Source: Pseudomonadota bacterium (GTDB lineage: Bacteria > Pseudomonadota > Gammaproteobacteria > Burkholderiales > Burkholderiaceae_C). Taken from it: a stretch of 6,517 nt of DNA. Of this stretch, positions 1 through 5,366 are shown in pieces (position 1 is the first letter of the stretch; each line of letters opens with the position of its first letter). Made by a program: the position numbers and the translations under genes. The notes beneath the pieces are model-generated. The model searched no databases. It worked only from the letters and a program-made list of their open reading frames with translations, and was not told the DNA's origin. The stretch covers positions 1 to 6,517 of the forward strand of contig JAFAGF010000145.1 of assembly GCA_023422975.1 (NCBI GenBank), in the 5' to 3' direction.

Positions 1-594
1 CAGCACGGTCACCCACATCCATGCCACTGTTTTGGCACGCTGCCCCAGCCGCAAAGCATGGTGTGCAATCGTCAGCGTGACACCAGAAGTGAGCAGCAGC
101 GCCGTGTTGATGGTGGGCAGCCAGAACGGACCCACGGTTTGGAAAGCCTCCACCGTACCTGCAGGCGAAGCAGTGGCACCCGGCATCACACTGGGCCACA
201 CCGCACTGAAGCCCGGCCACAACAAGGCATTGTCCAAACTGCCCAAAGCAGGCACGGAGTGTGCCCGCCCCCACCACAAGGCCGTAAAGAAGGCGCCGAA
301 AAACATGACCTCCGAAAAGATGAACCAGCTCATGCTCCAGCGGTAAGACAAGTCAATTTTTCGCCCCAGCAGGCCCTGCTCACTTTCCATGGCCGCCTCA
401 CGAAACCAGCGAAACAGCACCACCAGCCACCACGACAGGCCGAACACAAAACTCCACATGCCCCATTGGTGGCCGTTGACCCACATGCCTGCGCCCAGCA
501 CGACGAAAAACAAGCCAGCTGCTGCCCAGATGGGATACCCCGACTCCGCGGGAACATAGTAGTAAGGGGTGCTTGCAGTCTGCGGTGTCGCCAT
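1..594 (-). CDS. coxC: Cytochrome c oxidase subunit III (N-terminal 198 residues; 3' end outside window)
   Basis: Subunit III (CtaE/CoxC) of the aa3-type oxidase is an integral membrane subunit that stabilises the catalytic subunit I and is thought to support proton uptake; it carries no redox metals. The frame is open from the ATG at 594 to the window edge, so the C-terminal part is missing. Seen: hydrophobic segments at about residues 20-38 and 47-63, a Trp-rich stretch, then a helix containing the hallmark S-E-V-M-F-F motif, with E95 matching the conserved glutamate of the family. A third segment starts near residue 160. The start is supported by AGGAG at 604-600, five bases before the ATG. 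It is the last visible gene of the cox operon, 55 bases after the DUF2970 gene. In related bacteria SURF1, ctaA and ctaB often follow, but they would lie outside this window. Confidence 0.95.
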   Translation of the reverse strand, partial: MATPQTASTPYYYVPAESGYPIWAAAGLFFVVLGAGMWVNGHQWGMWSFVFGLSWWLVVLFRWFREAAMESEQGLLGRKIDLSYRWSMSWFIFSEVMFFGAFFTALWWGRAHSVPALGSLDNALLWPGFSAVWPSVMPGATASPAGTVEAFQTVGPFWLPTINTALLLTSGVTLTIAHHALRLGQRAKTVAWMWVTVL

Positions 595-638
595 GTCAGC
601 TCCTGTTATCACGCATCTCAACCATTGCGTAACGGCCC

Positions 639-651
639 AGCGCAGTGCGCT
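639..651. repeat. Perfect 13-bp dyad at the DUF2970/coxC junction
   Basis: AGCGCA and TGCGCT flank a single central base. The dyad overlaps the DUF2970 stop codon (652-650) and lies in the only sizeable gap (55 bases) between genes of the operon. With so short a spacer the RNA would form at most a small hairpin, and there is no U tract, so it is not an intrinsic terminator. It could affect mRNA processing or stability ahead of coxC, or be coincidental. Confidence 0.35.
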
Positions 652-850
652 AAACCACCCAATTCACGATCGCTATCAACATCAATACGAAGACAAAAAT
701 AGCCACCACCCCTACCGCCACAATTTGCAGCGGCTTGATTTGCGCTGAGTCCTTGTGCCATTCACTGCCTTTGCGCACCCCCAGCAAAGCCCAGGCCATC
801 GCCTGAATGGATCGCCAGCGCGATGGTGGTCGTGGTGATGGGGTGCTCAA
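650..850 (-). CDS. DUF2970 family small membrane protein
   Basis: This is a 66-residue protein with one C-terminal transmembrane helix (about residues 42-65, rich in V, I and F) and a basic N terminus. The family-like core is a G-V-R-K-G-S-E-W-x-K-D stretch at residues 24-34 followed by K-P-L-Q and the helix. Its function is not known; proteins of this family recur between ctaG and coxC in betaproteobacteria, which suggests a link to oxidase assembly or stability (inference). The likely start is TTG at 850-848, which overlaps the ctaG TGA stop (849-847) by two bases. It is preceded by AGGAGG at 866-861 with a ten-base spacer, inside the ctaG coding region. The next in-frame ATG is at residue 18 and would cut into the conserved part. 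The rare TTG start and stop overlap suggest low, coupled translation. Confidence 0.85.
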   Translation of the reverse strand: MSTPSPRPPSRWRSIQAMAWALLGVRKGSEWHKDSAQIKPLQIVAVGVVAIFVFVLMLIAIVNWVV

Positions 851-1467
851 GACGGTTGCTCCTCCTGCCCTTTGACGTTGCCAACGGCCACGGGGGATGT
901 GGGTGCCGCAGGCACACGCCCACCCACCTCAAAAAAGGTGTAGCTCAGGGTGATCGTGGTCACGTCTTTGGGCAGCTTGGGATCAATCACAAACGCTACC
1001 GGCCATTCTTTTTTCTCACCAGGCTGCAGCTCGTACTGGTTAAAGCAAAAACATTCCAGCTTGGTGAAATGCGGTGCCGCATTGCGCGGCGCATAACTGG
1101 GAATCGCCTGAGCCGCCATGGCACGATCCTGCACGTTTTGGAACTCATACAACACCGTGGCAAGCTCACCCGGGTGCACCTGCATGGACACCTTCTCCGG
1201 CTTGAAGTCCCAAGGACCTCGTGCATTGGCATCAAACTCCACGGTAATCGTGCGGCTGGTATCCACCTGGGTGTTAGCGGGCAACTTGCCCACCACGCCA
1301 TTACCGGGTACTTGCCTCTCTGAAATCGTGAGAATGTTGATGCCCAGTGCCTCACACACATGCTTGTAGATGGGGATGAGCGCATACCCAAAAGCAAACA
1401 TGCCGATGGTGATCACCAAGAGTTTGGTGACCATTTGCACATTGGCGCGGCGCTTGTGCTGCTTCAT
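847..1467 (-). CDS. ctaG: Cytochrome c oxidase assembly protein CtaG/Cox11 (copper delivery to CuB)
   Basis: CtaG (Cox11 family) is a membrane-anchored periplasmic copper chaperone needed to build the CuB site of subunit I. The protein is about 206 residues, normal for the family. Numbered from the ATG at 1467, a single N-terminal anchor spans about residues 13-34 and is followed by conserved C38 (V-C-E-A-L-G). The copper-binding C-F-C-F motif has C139 and C141, followed by N-Q-Y-x-L-x-P-G-E. The last 25 residues are Pro/Val/Gln-rich and variable. Three starts are possible: GTG 1479, ATG 1473 and ATG 1467. I chose 1467 because GGTGG lies eight bases upstream, but 1473 is nearly as good. It follows the small assembly-type gene by about 15 bases and overlaps the next start, so it is cotranscribed with its client subunit. 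Confidence 0.95.
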   Translation of the reverse strand: MKQHKRRANVQMVTKLLVITIGMFAFGYALIPIYKHVCEALGINILTISERQVPGNGVVGKLPANTQVDTSRTITVEFDANARGPWDFKPEKVSMQVHPGELATVLYEFQNVQDRAMAAQAIPSYAPRNAAPHFTKLECFCFNQYELQPGEKKEWPVAFVIDPKLPKDVTTITLSYTFFEVGGRVPAAPTSPVAVGNVKGQEEQPS

Positions 1468-1482
1468 ACCCATAACCACCGC

Positions 1483-1638
1483 TTAGCCGCCCAGCCAAGC
1501 CATCTTGGCCACAAAACCGATAAAGAAGGTTGCGGCAATCGAGGCCAAGATCCACGCCATGCGTGCATTGCGCTGACGCTGCAGTTGCCACGTCTCGGTA
1601 CGACTGGGCATGGAGTTGCTGTGTTTAGGCTGCATCAT
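1483..1638 (-). CDS. Small one-helix cytochrome oxidase assembly-type protein (51 aa)
   Basis: This short gene fits exactly between coxA and ctaG: its ATG at 1638 comes four bases after the coxA TAA stop, and its TAA (1485-1483) lies just before ctaG. The product has a polar, Gln/Arg-rich N-terminal half (residues 11-26) and one transmembrane helix at about residues 28-45, ending K-M-A-W-L-G-G. Size, layout and position match the small proteins annotated in betaproteobacteria as cytochrome oxidase small assembly protein; the exact role is not established to my knowledge. There is no clear Shine-Dalgarno sequence, so translation probably depends on ribosomes finishing coxA. A second ATG follows immediately (1635), and a third at 1611 would give a 42-residue protein that still contains the helix. 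Confidence 0.8.
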   Translation of the reverse strand: MMQPKHSNSMPSRTETWQLQRQRNARMAWILASIAATFFIGFVAKMAWLGG

Positions 1639-1642
1639 GGTC

Positions 1643-3277
1643 TTATCCAATCACACGGGTCGCCGTGCTGTCGAGTTTGGGCGGGGTTTCAAAGGTATGG
1701 AAAGGTGCGGGAGATGGCACTTCCCACTCCAAGCCTTCCGCAGCTTCCCAGGGCTTTTGCGGCGCTTTCGCACCTTTGCCACGCATGGCGGGCACCACCA
1801 CGGCAAGGAAGAAATACACCTGCATCAAACCAAAGCCCAGCGCACCCACCGATGCCACGGCGTTGAAGTCTGCAAACTGCATGGGATAGTCGGCATAACG
1901 GCGCGGCATGCCGGCCAAGCCCAAAAAGTGCATGGGGAAGAAAGTGATGTTGAAGAAGATGAGCGAGCCCCAGAAGTGAATCTGGCCACGGCGCTCGGAA
2001 TACATCACGCCCGTCCACTTGGGCGCCCAGTAGTAATAGGCCGCAAACATGGAAAACAGCGAGCCCGCCACCAGCACATAGTGAAAGTGCGCCACGACGT
2101 AGTAGGTGTCTTGCAGCTGAATGTCGATGGGGGCCATGGACAAGATCAGCCCCGTAAAGCCACCCATGGTGAACACAAAGATAAAGCCCACCGAGAACAG
2201 CATCGGCGTCTCAAACGTCATAGCGCCGCGCCACATGGTGGCCACCCAGTTGAAGATCTTCACCGCCGTGGGTACCGAGATCAACATGGTCGAATACATG
2301 AAAAACAGCTGGCCCGTGACCGGCATGCCCGTGGTGAACATGTGGTGCGCCCAGACGATGAAGCTCAAGATCGCAATCGAGCTGGTGGCATACACCATGG
2401 AAGCATAGCCAAACAGCTTTTTGCGACTGAATGCCGGCACGATCTGGCTGATGATGCCGAAGGCCGGCAAGATCATGATGTACACCTCAGGGTGGCCAAA
2501 AAACCAGAAGATGTGCTGGTACATCACCGGATCGCCGCCGCCTGCGGGGTTGAAGAAGCTGGTGCCAAAGTGGCGGTCCGTCAGCGTCATGGTGATGGCG
2601 CCCGCCAGCACCGGCATCACGGCAATCAGCAGATAGGCGGTGATCAACCATGTCCACGCAAACATGGGCATCTTCATCAGCGTCATGCCGGGCGCGCGCA
2701 TGTTCAAGATGGTGACGATGATGTTGATCGAGCCCATGATGGAGCTGGCCCCCATGATGTGCATGGCAAAAATGCTGGTGTCCATGGACGGACCCATTTG
2801 CAGGGTCAGCGGCGCATACAGCGTCCAGCCTGCGGCAGGTGCACCACCGGGCATGAAGAACGAAGCTACCAGCATGATGCCCGCAGGCACCATCAACCAG
2901 AAACTGAAGTTATTCATGCGCGCAAAAGCCATGTCGGATGCGCCAATTTGCAGGGGCAACATCCAGTTCGCAAAGCCTACAAAGGCCGGCATGATGGCAC
3001 CAAACACCATGATCAATCCGTGCATGGTGGTCAGCTGGTTAAACAACTCGGGGTTGACCAATTGCAGGCCTGGCTGAAACAGTTCCGCCCGAATCAGCAA
3101 TGCCAGCACACCACCAATCATCAGCATGGTGAAGCTGAACAATAAATACAGCGTGCCAATGTCTTTGTGGTTGGTGGCATACAGCCAGCGACGCCAGCCC
3201 GTAGGCGTGGCGTGGTGATGATCATGGTGGTGATCGTCGTGAACGGCGTCGTGAGAAGGTGGGTAAATGGCGCTCAT
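1643..3277 (-). CDS. coxA: Cytochrome c oxidase subunit I, aa3-type (A1 family)
   Basis: This is the catalytic subunit (CtaD/CoxA): it reduces O2 to water at the heme a3-CuB centre and pumps protons across the inner membrane. From the ATG at 3277 it has 544 residues, normal for the family, with about 12 membrane helices. Visible ligands are H86 and H399 (heme a), H397 (heme a3), and H262, H311 and H312 (CuB). H262-P-E-V-Y266 provides the His-Tyr cross-link pair. Proton-path residues are D115, N122/N123 and E264 (D channel) and T337/K340 (K channel); R459-R460 would contact heme propionates. Q389-D390 stands where mitochondrial and Paracoccus enzymes have His-Asp of the Mg/Mn site. The N terminus (residues 9-22) is packed with eight histidines. 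The start is set by GGGAG eight bases upstream; a GTG at 3316, overlapping the coxB stop, would add 13 residues and has weaker support. Confidence 0.97.
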   Translation of the reverse strand: MSAIYPPSHDAVHDDHHHDHHHATPTGWRRWLYATNHKDIGTLYLLFSFTMLMIGGVLALLIRAELFQPGLQLVNPELFNQLTTMHGLIMVFGAIMPAFVGFANWMLPLQIGASDMAFARMNNFSFWLMVPAGIMLVASFFMPGGAPAAGWTLYAPLTLQMGPSMDTSIFAMHIMGASSIMGSINIIVTILNMRAPGMTLMKMPMFAWTWLITAYLLIAVMPVLAGAITMTLTDRHFGTSFFNPAGGGDPVMYQHIFWFFGHPEVYIMILPAFGIISQIVPAFSRKKLFGYASMVYATSSIAILSFIVWAHHMFTTGMPVTGQLFFMYSTMLISVPTAVKIFNWVATMWRGAMTFETPMLFSVGFIFVFTMGGFTGLILSMAPIDIQLQDTYYVVAHFHYVLVAGSLFSMFAAYYYWAPKWTGVMYSERRGQIHFWGSLIFFNITFFPMHFLGLAGMPRRYADYPMQFADFNAVASVGALGFGLMQVYFFLAVVVPAMRGKGAKAPQKPWEAAEGLEWEVPSPAPFHTFETPPKLDSTATRVIG

Positions 3278-3285
3278 GTGCGTGT

Positions 3286-3290
3286 CTCCC
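3286..3290 (-). promoter_or_regulatory. Ribosome binding site deciding the coxA start
   Basis: GGGAG, within a longer GAGGGAGA purine run, lies eight bases before the ATG at 3277 on the minus strand. It is in the 35-base space after the coxB stop and favours ATG 3277 over the overlapping GTG at 3316. Confidence 0.7.
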
Positions 3291-3312
3291 TCGCTCTGTC
3301 TGTTCAATGCGC

Positions 3313-4896
3313 TCACTGCGCAGCCACGATATCAACCCGACGCGCTTGCTCATCGGCGCCCGTGCTGTCGGTAATGGTCTGGGGTTTGCGCATTTCAATG
3401 CGCTCTGCAGCAATCCCTGCACCCGCCAATGCTTGAGCTACGGCTTGCGCACGTTGCTTCGCCAGTTCTGCGTTGACATCGGCACTGCCAGTGGCATCGA
3501 CAAAGCCAGACAAGACCACTTTGACGTCTGCATGCGCGTTCAGCCACACTGCAGCAGCTTGCACTTGCTCCTGCGCCTTGCTATCGAGCGCGCTTTGCCC
3601 CGTCGCGAAAAACACCTGCACCGGCATTACCGTACTCACCTTGGAGGCATCGGCCGCAGGTGCTTCTGTGGCTGAGGCAGGCGATGTTTCTGCTGCTGGC
3701 GCAGCCCCCCCTTCGGGGAACTTACCCTGGCGAGCAGCCGTGAACTGCGCAGGCTGAATCAGCTGCCCGGTTTGGTTGCTCCAGTGATTTTTGACATAGG
3801 TCAGCACCGCTGCTAGCTCCACGTCACTGAGCTGTTTCCACGATGGCATCGTGCCGTTGGCCCGACCTTCCAGCACCACGTGCATCGGTTCCGCCAAGCT
3901 GCCACGTACCAACGCACTGCCATCTAGCGGTTTGATGGCTCCTGCACCCTTTCCATTGGCCTGATGGCATGCCGCGCAATTGGCCGCGTACACCTTGGCA
4001 CCACGGGCAATCAATTCATCAAGCTTCCATTCCTTGTTGGGATCATCCTGTTTCGCCGCAGCCAACTTTTGCTGCTCATCCACCCATGCAGCATAAGGAC
4101 CTGTGTCCAGTACCTTCACATGAATGGGCATGTAGGCGTGCTCTTTGCCGCACAGCTCTGCACACTGGCCGTAATAGTCACCAGGCTTGTCTGCTTTGAA
4201 CCAGGTATCGCGCACAAAGCCCGGGATCGCATCCTGCTTGATACCAAACGCAGGCACCATGAAGCTGTGAATCACGTCATTGGCGGTGGTGATGATGCGC
4301 ACTTTCTTGCCCACAGGCACCACCAGCGGGTTATCAACGCGCAGAAGATAGTCATTCGGAGCTTGGCTCACATCACCGCTGTCAGACATTGCGCGGTGGC
4401 TGCTGTCAATCGTCGATAAAAAGCTTAACCCCTCTCCCGGCCCCTTGAGGTAGTCATAGCCCCATTTCCACTGGTAGCCCGTGACTTTGATGGTGAGCTC
4501 TGCATTGGTGGTGTCTTTTTGCGCCACCAGCACCTTGGTGGCAGGCAAGGCCATCAAGATCACGATGATGAAGGGAATAACCGTCCAGATCACTTCCACC
4601 GTAGCGGACTCATGAAAGTTGGCAGCTTTGGCCCCCTGTGATTTGCGGTGCTTCCAGATGGAATAAAACATCACCGCAAACACACCCACAAAAATCACCA
4701 CGCAAATGGACAGCATCATCCAGTGCAGAAAGTGCTGTTCTTGCGCAATGCGTGTGACAGGAGGGTGCAAGTTCAGCTGCTTGACCGCCGGGCCACCCGG
4801 CAAATCTTGCACCGCATGCGCTGCGCTTGCCCCCCATGCCGCAACCGCCGTACACAGAGAAACCAGTGGGGAAAATCTGCTTTTCATAGTTCTCAC
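3313..4896 (-). CDS. coxB: Cytochrome c oxidase subunit II fused to cytochrome c and an OmpA-like domain
   Basis: Subunit II (CtaC/CoxB) accepts electrons at the binuclear CuA centre. Here it has 527 residues, far longer than a plain subunit II. Order: signal peptide (1-28, cleavage probably after A-H-A); two helices at about 57-80 and 100-122; CuA domain with Q142-W143-K-W145 and ligands H210, C245, E247, C249, H253 and M256; cytochrome c domain at about 294-370 with C307-A-A-C310-H311 and probable distal M350 (G-T-M-P-S-W); Pro/Ala/Glu-rich linker at about 394-420; OmpA-like domain at about 424-527 (V-F-F-A-T-G near 428, D467, N475, L-A-x-x-R482-A, R-R-V-D-I at the end). The attached heme makes this a caa3-type enzyme. 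I infer that the OmpA-like part binds peptidoglycan. The GTG at 4896 has GGAGG eleven bases upstream; ATG 4887 would give 524 residues with the same signal peptide. It is the first operon gene and its TGA overlaps a GTG of coxA. Confidence 0.96.
   Translation of the reverse strand: MRTMKSRFSPLVSLCTAVAAWGASAAHAVQDLPGGPAVKQLNLHPPVTRIAQEQHFLHWMMLSICVVIFVGVFAVMFYSIWKHRKSQGAKAANFHESATVEVIWTVIPFIIVILMALPATKVLVAQKDTTNAELTIKVTGYQWKWGYDYLKGPGEGLSFLSTIDSSHRAMSDSGDVSQAPNDYLLRVDNPLVVPVGKKVRIITTANDVIHSFMVPAFGIKQDAIPGFVRDTWFKADKPGDYYGQCAELCGKEHAYMPIHVKVLDTGPYAAWVDEQQKLAAAKQDDPNKEWKLDELIARGAKVYAANCAACHQANGKGAGAIKPLDGSALVRGSLAEPMHVVLEGRANGTMPSWKQLSDVELAAVLTYVKNHWSNQTGQLIQPAQFTAARQGKFPEGGAAPAAETSPASATEAPAADASKVSTVMPVQVFFATGQSALDSKAQEQVQAAAVWLNAHADVKVVLSGFVDATGSADVNAELAKQRAQAVAQALAGAGIAAERIEMRKPQTITDSTGADEQARRVDIVAAQ
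3705..3711. repeat. Seven-base homopolymer (G7 in coxB mRNA) at the cytochrome c/OmpA junction
   Basis: Seven C on the plus strand read as G7 in the coxB coding strand, right after the F-P-E codons that end the cytochrome c part. Together with CCCC-GAA just upstream it can form a small CCCC-GAA-GGGG hairpin. Loss of one base would put a TGA about 25 codons later, and gain of one base also leads to a stop (TAG) before most of the OmpA-like domain. Seven bases is short for real phase variation. Confidence 0.4.
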
Positions 4897-4907
4897 TTGC
4901 GTCTAAG

Positions 4908-4912
4908 CCTCC
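4908..4912 (-). promoter_or_regulatory. Shine-Dalgarno sequence upstream of coxB
   Basis: GGAGG on the minus strand ends eleven bases before the GTG at 4896 and twenty before the ATG at 4887, so it fits the GTG start better. It overlaps the edge of a 10-bp palindrome, CGGAATTCCG (4912-4921). Confidence 0.5.
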
Positions 4913-5008
4913 GGAATTCCGTTGCGCAGCTGCCTTGCAGTTCCACGCGAAATCTTGCAAAGAAAACGGGGAATCAAGGCACCTGACACGCAGCACTGCG
5001 CTGCCACA

Positions 5009-5023
5009 CTTGCAGTCTGCAAG
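5009..5023. promoter_or_regulatory. Perfect 15-bp dyad, possible operator
   Basis: CTTGCAG and CTGCAAG flank a single T: seven-base arms with perfect symmetry. The half-site CTTGCA recurs at 4934 and 4954 (20 bases apart, about two helical turns). If the weak TTGAAA/TATGGC promoter at 5054-5027 is used, the dyad would fall at the transcription start, where a bound protein could block it. No known regulator is recognised. Confidence 0.35.
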
Positions 5024-5177
5024 GCGGCCATACAAATGCGTACAGGGATTTCAAGCAGGAAGCAGTACTATCGCAGCGCCGCTCTGTAGGACGTTGCGCA
5101 GACTTCGACCGATGGAGAAAAAGGCCGCGTGCAGATGTCCACGCAAGACCCAAAGAAACAAACACACTGCAGGCCGA

Positions 5178-5190
5178 CGCAAGATTTGCG
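5178..5190. repeat. 13-bp dyad CGCAA-GAT-TTGCG
   Basis: This is a perfect inverted repeat with five-base arms and a three-base centre, about 280 bases upstream of coxB. It could be a protein-binding site or a small RNA hairpin in the leader; arms this short can occur by chance. Confidence 0.25.
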
Positions 5191-5240
5191 CTCCAGCCTG
5201 TCTGTAAGGCATAGCGACACACCAATTTTGTCTCCCCTGA

Positions 5241-5258
5241 AGAGGCCCTCGGGCCTTT
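5241..5258 (-). other. GC-rich hairpin in the putative cox leader
   Basis: On the minus strand AGGCC, loop CGAG and GGCCT form a stable five-pair stem with a possible sixth C-G pair inside. No U run follows on this strand, so it is a poor intrinsic terminator for the BioC-like gene. On the plus strand it is followed by TTTGGCTTT, but there is no plus-strand gene to terminate. It most likely is a structure in the 5' leader of the cox mRNA. Confidence 0.4.
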
Positions 5259-5266
5259 GGCTTTGC

Positions 5267-5281
5267 ACCGCGCGGAGCGGT
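5267..5281 (-). other. Second GC-rich hairpin in the putative cox leader
   Basis: ACCGC and GCGGT pair around a five-base loop. It lies eight bases from the neighbouring AGGCC hairpin. Both would come within about 30-70 bases of the start of a transcript made from the candidate promoter at 5318-5346. Confidence 0.35.
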
Positions 5282-5317
5282 ATTTCCACGCGTGCTTGCT
5301 ATCAGTAGTTTGAAAAA

Positions 5318-5346
5318 ATTGTAGTGCGCTTTGTTTTAAATCAAAG
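5318..5346 (-). promoter_or_regulatory. Candidate sigma-70 promoter for the cox operon
   Basis: TACAAT at 5323-5318 on the minus strand matches the -10 consensus in five of six bases. Possible -35 elements are CTTTGA (5346-5341, 17-base spacer), TTTGAT (5345-5340, 16-base spacer) or TTGATT (5344-5339, 15-base spacer). Transcription would start near 5311, giving a leader of roughly 415 bases before coxB. It begins about 20 bases after the stop of the upstream minus-strand gene, in a locally AT-rich patch. No experimental support; other promoters closer to coxB are possible. Confidence 0.45.
5331..5344. promoter_or_regulatory. FNR/ANR-like box overlapping the candidate cox promoter
   Basis: On the minus strand the sequence is TTGAT-TTAA-AACAA, which matches the FNR/ANR consensus TTGAT-N4-ATCAA at nine of ten specified bases. 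Its centre would be near -26 relative to the inferred start, between the -35 and -10 elements, which would favour repression rather than activation. That fits shutting down a low-affinity aa3-type oxidase when oxygen is scarce, as FNR-type regulators are known to do for some oxidases. The site is AT-rich, so a chance match is possible. Confidence 0.45.
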
Positions 5347-5366
5347 CAGCAAAAGTAGCTTTTCGC

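Larger units (their letters stand above)
4897..5366. other. 470-base intergenic region upstream of the cox operon
   Basis: No convincing coding sequence is visible between coxB and the BioC-like gene. Short open frames on both strands have no good ribosome binding site and give Cys/Arg/Ser-rich, unrecognisable products. The region holds a candidate promoter with an FNR-like box at the far end (5318-5346), two hairpins (5241-5281), and several perfect dyads (5178-5190, 5009-5023). It also holds repeated short motifs: GTTGCGCAG at 4921-4929 and 5093-5101, and CTTGCA at 4934, 4954 and 5009. A weak second promoter candidate is TTGAAA at 5054-5049, 16 bases from TATGGC at 5032-5027. Its size and content fit a regulatory leader for the oxidase operon. 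Confidence 0.7.

Noticed and set aside
58..702. 214-residue plus-strand open frame opposite coxC and the DUF2970 gene
   Set aside because: Antisense shadow of two recognised genes; the product is low-complexity Pro/Gln/His/Arg with no family resemblance.
1610..3145. 511-residue plus-strand open frame opposite coxA
   Set aside because: It is antisense to a clearly functional coxA, has a biased His/Arg/Gly/Gln-rich composition typical of a reverse-strand shadow, and shows no domain or ribosome binding site.
4912..4921. CGGAATTCCG palindrome upstream of coxB as an operator
   Set aside because: Only ten bases with no spacer, overlapping the Shine-Dalgarno sequence; palindromes of this length are expected by chance.
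5051..5212. 53-codon minus-strand frame in the cox leader, starting at ATG 5212
   Set aside because: No clear Shine-Dalgarno sequence, no recognisable features, and it ends about 150 bases before coxB; not enough to call a leader peptide.
5241..5258. Hairpin as an intrinsic terminator of the BioC-like gene
   Set aside because: No U tract follows the stem on the minus strand, and the stem lies about 110 bases past the stop; kept only as an RNA or DNA structure.
4935..5289. Other small open frames on both strands in the intergenic region
   Set aside because: Cys/Arg/Ser-rich compositions, overlapping one another on both strands, and no ribosome binding sites; consistent with chance.
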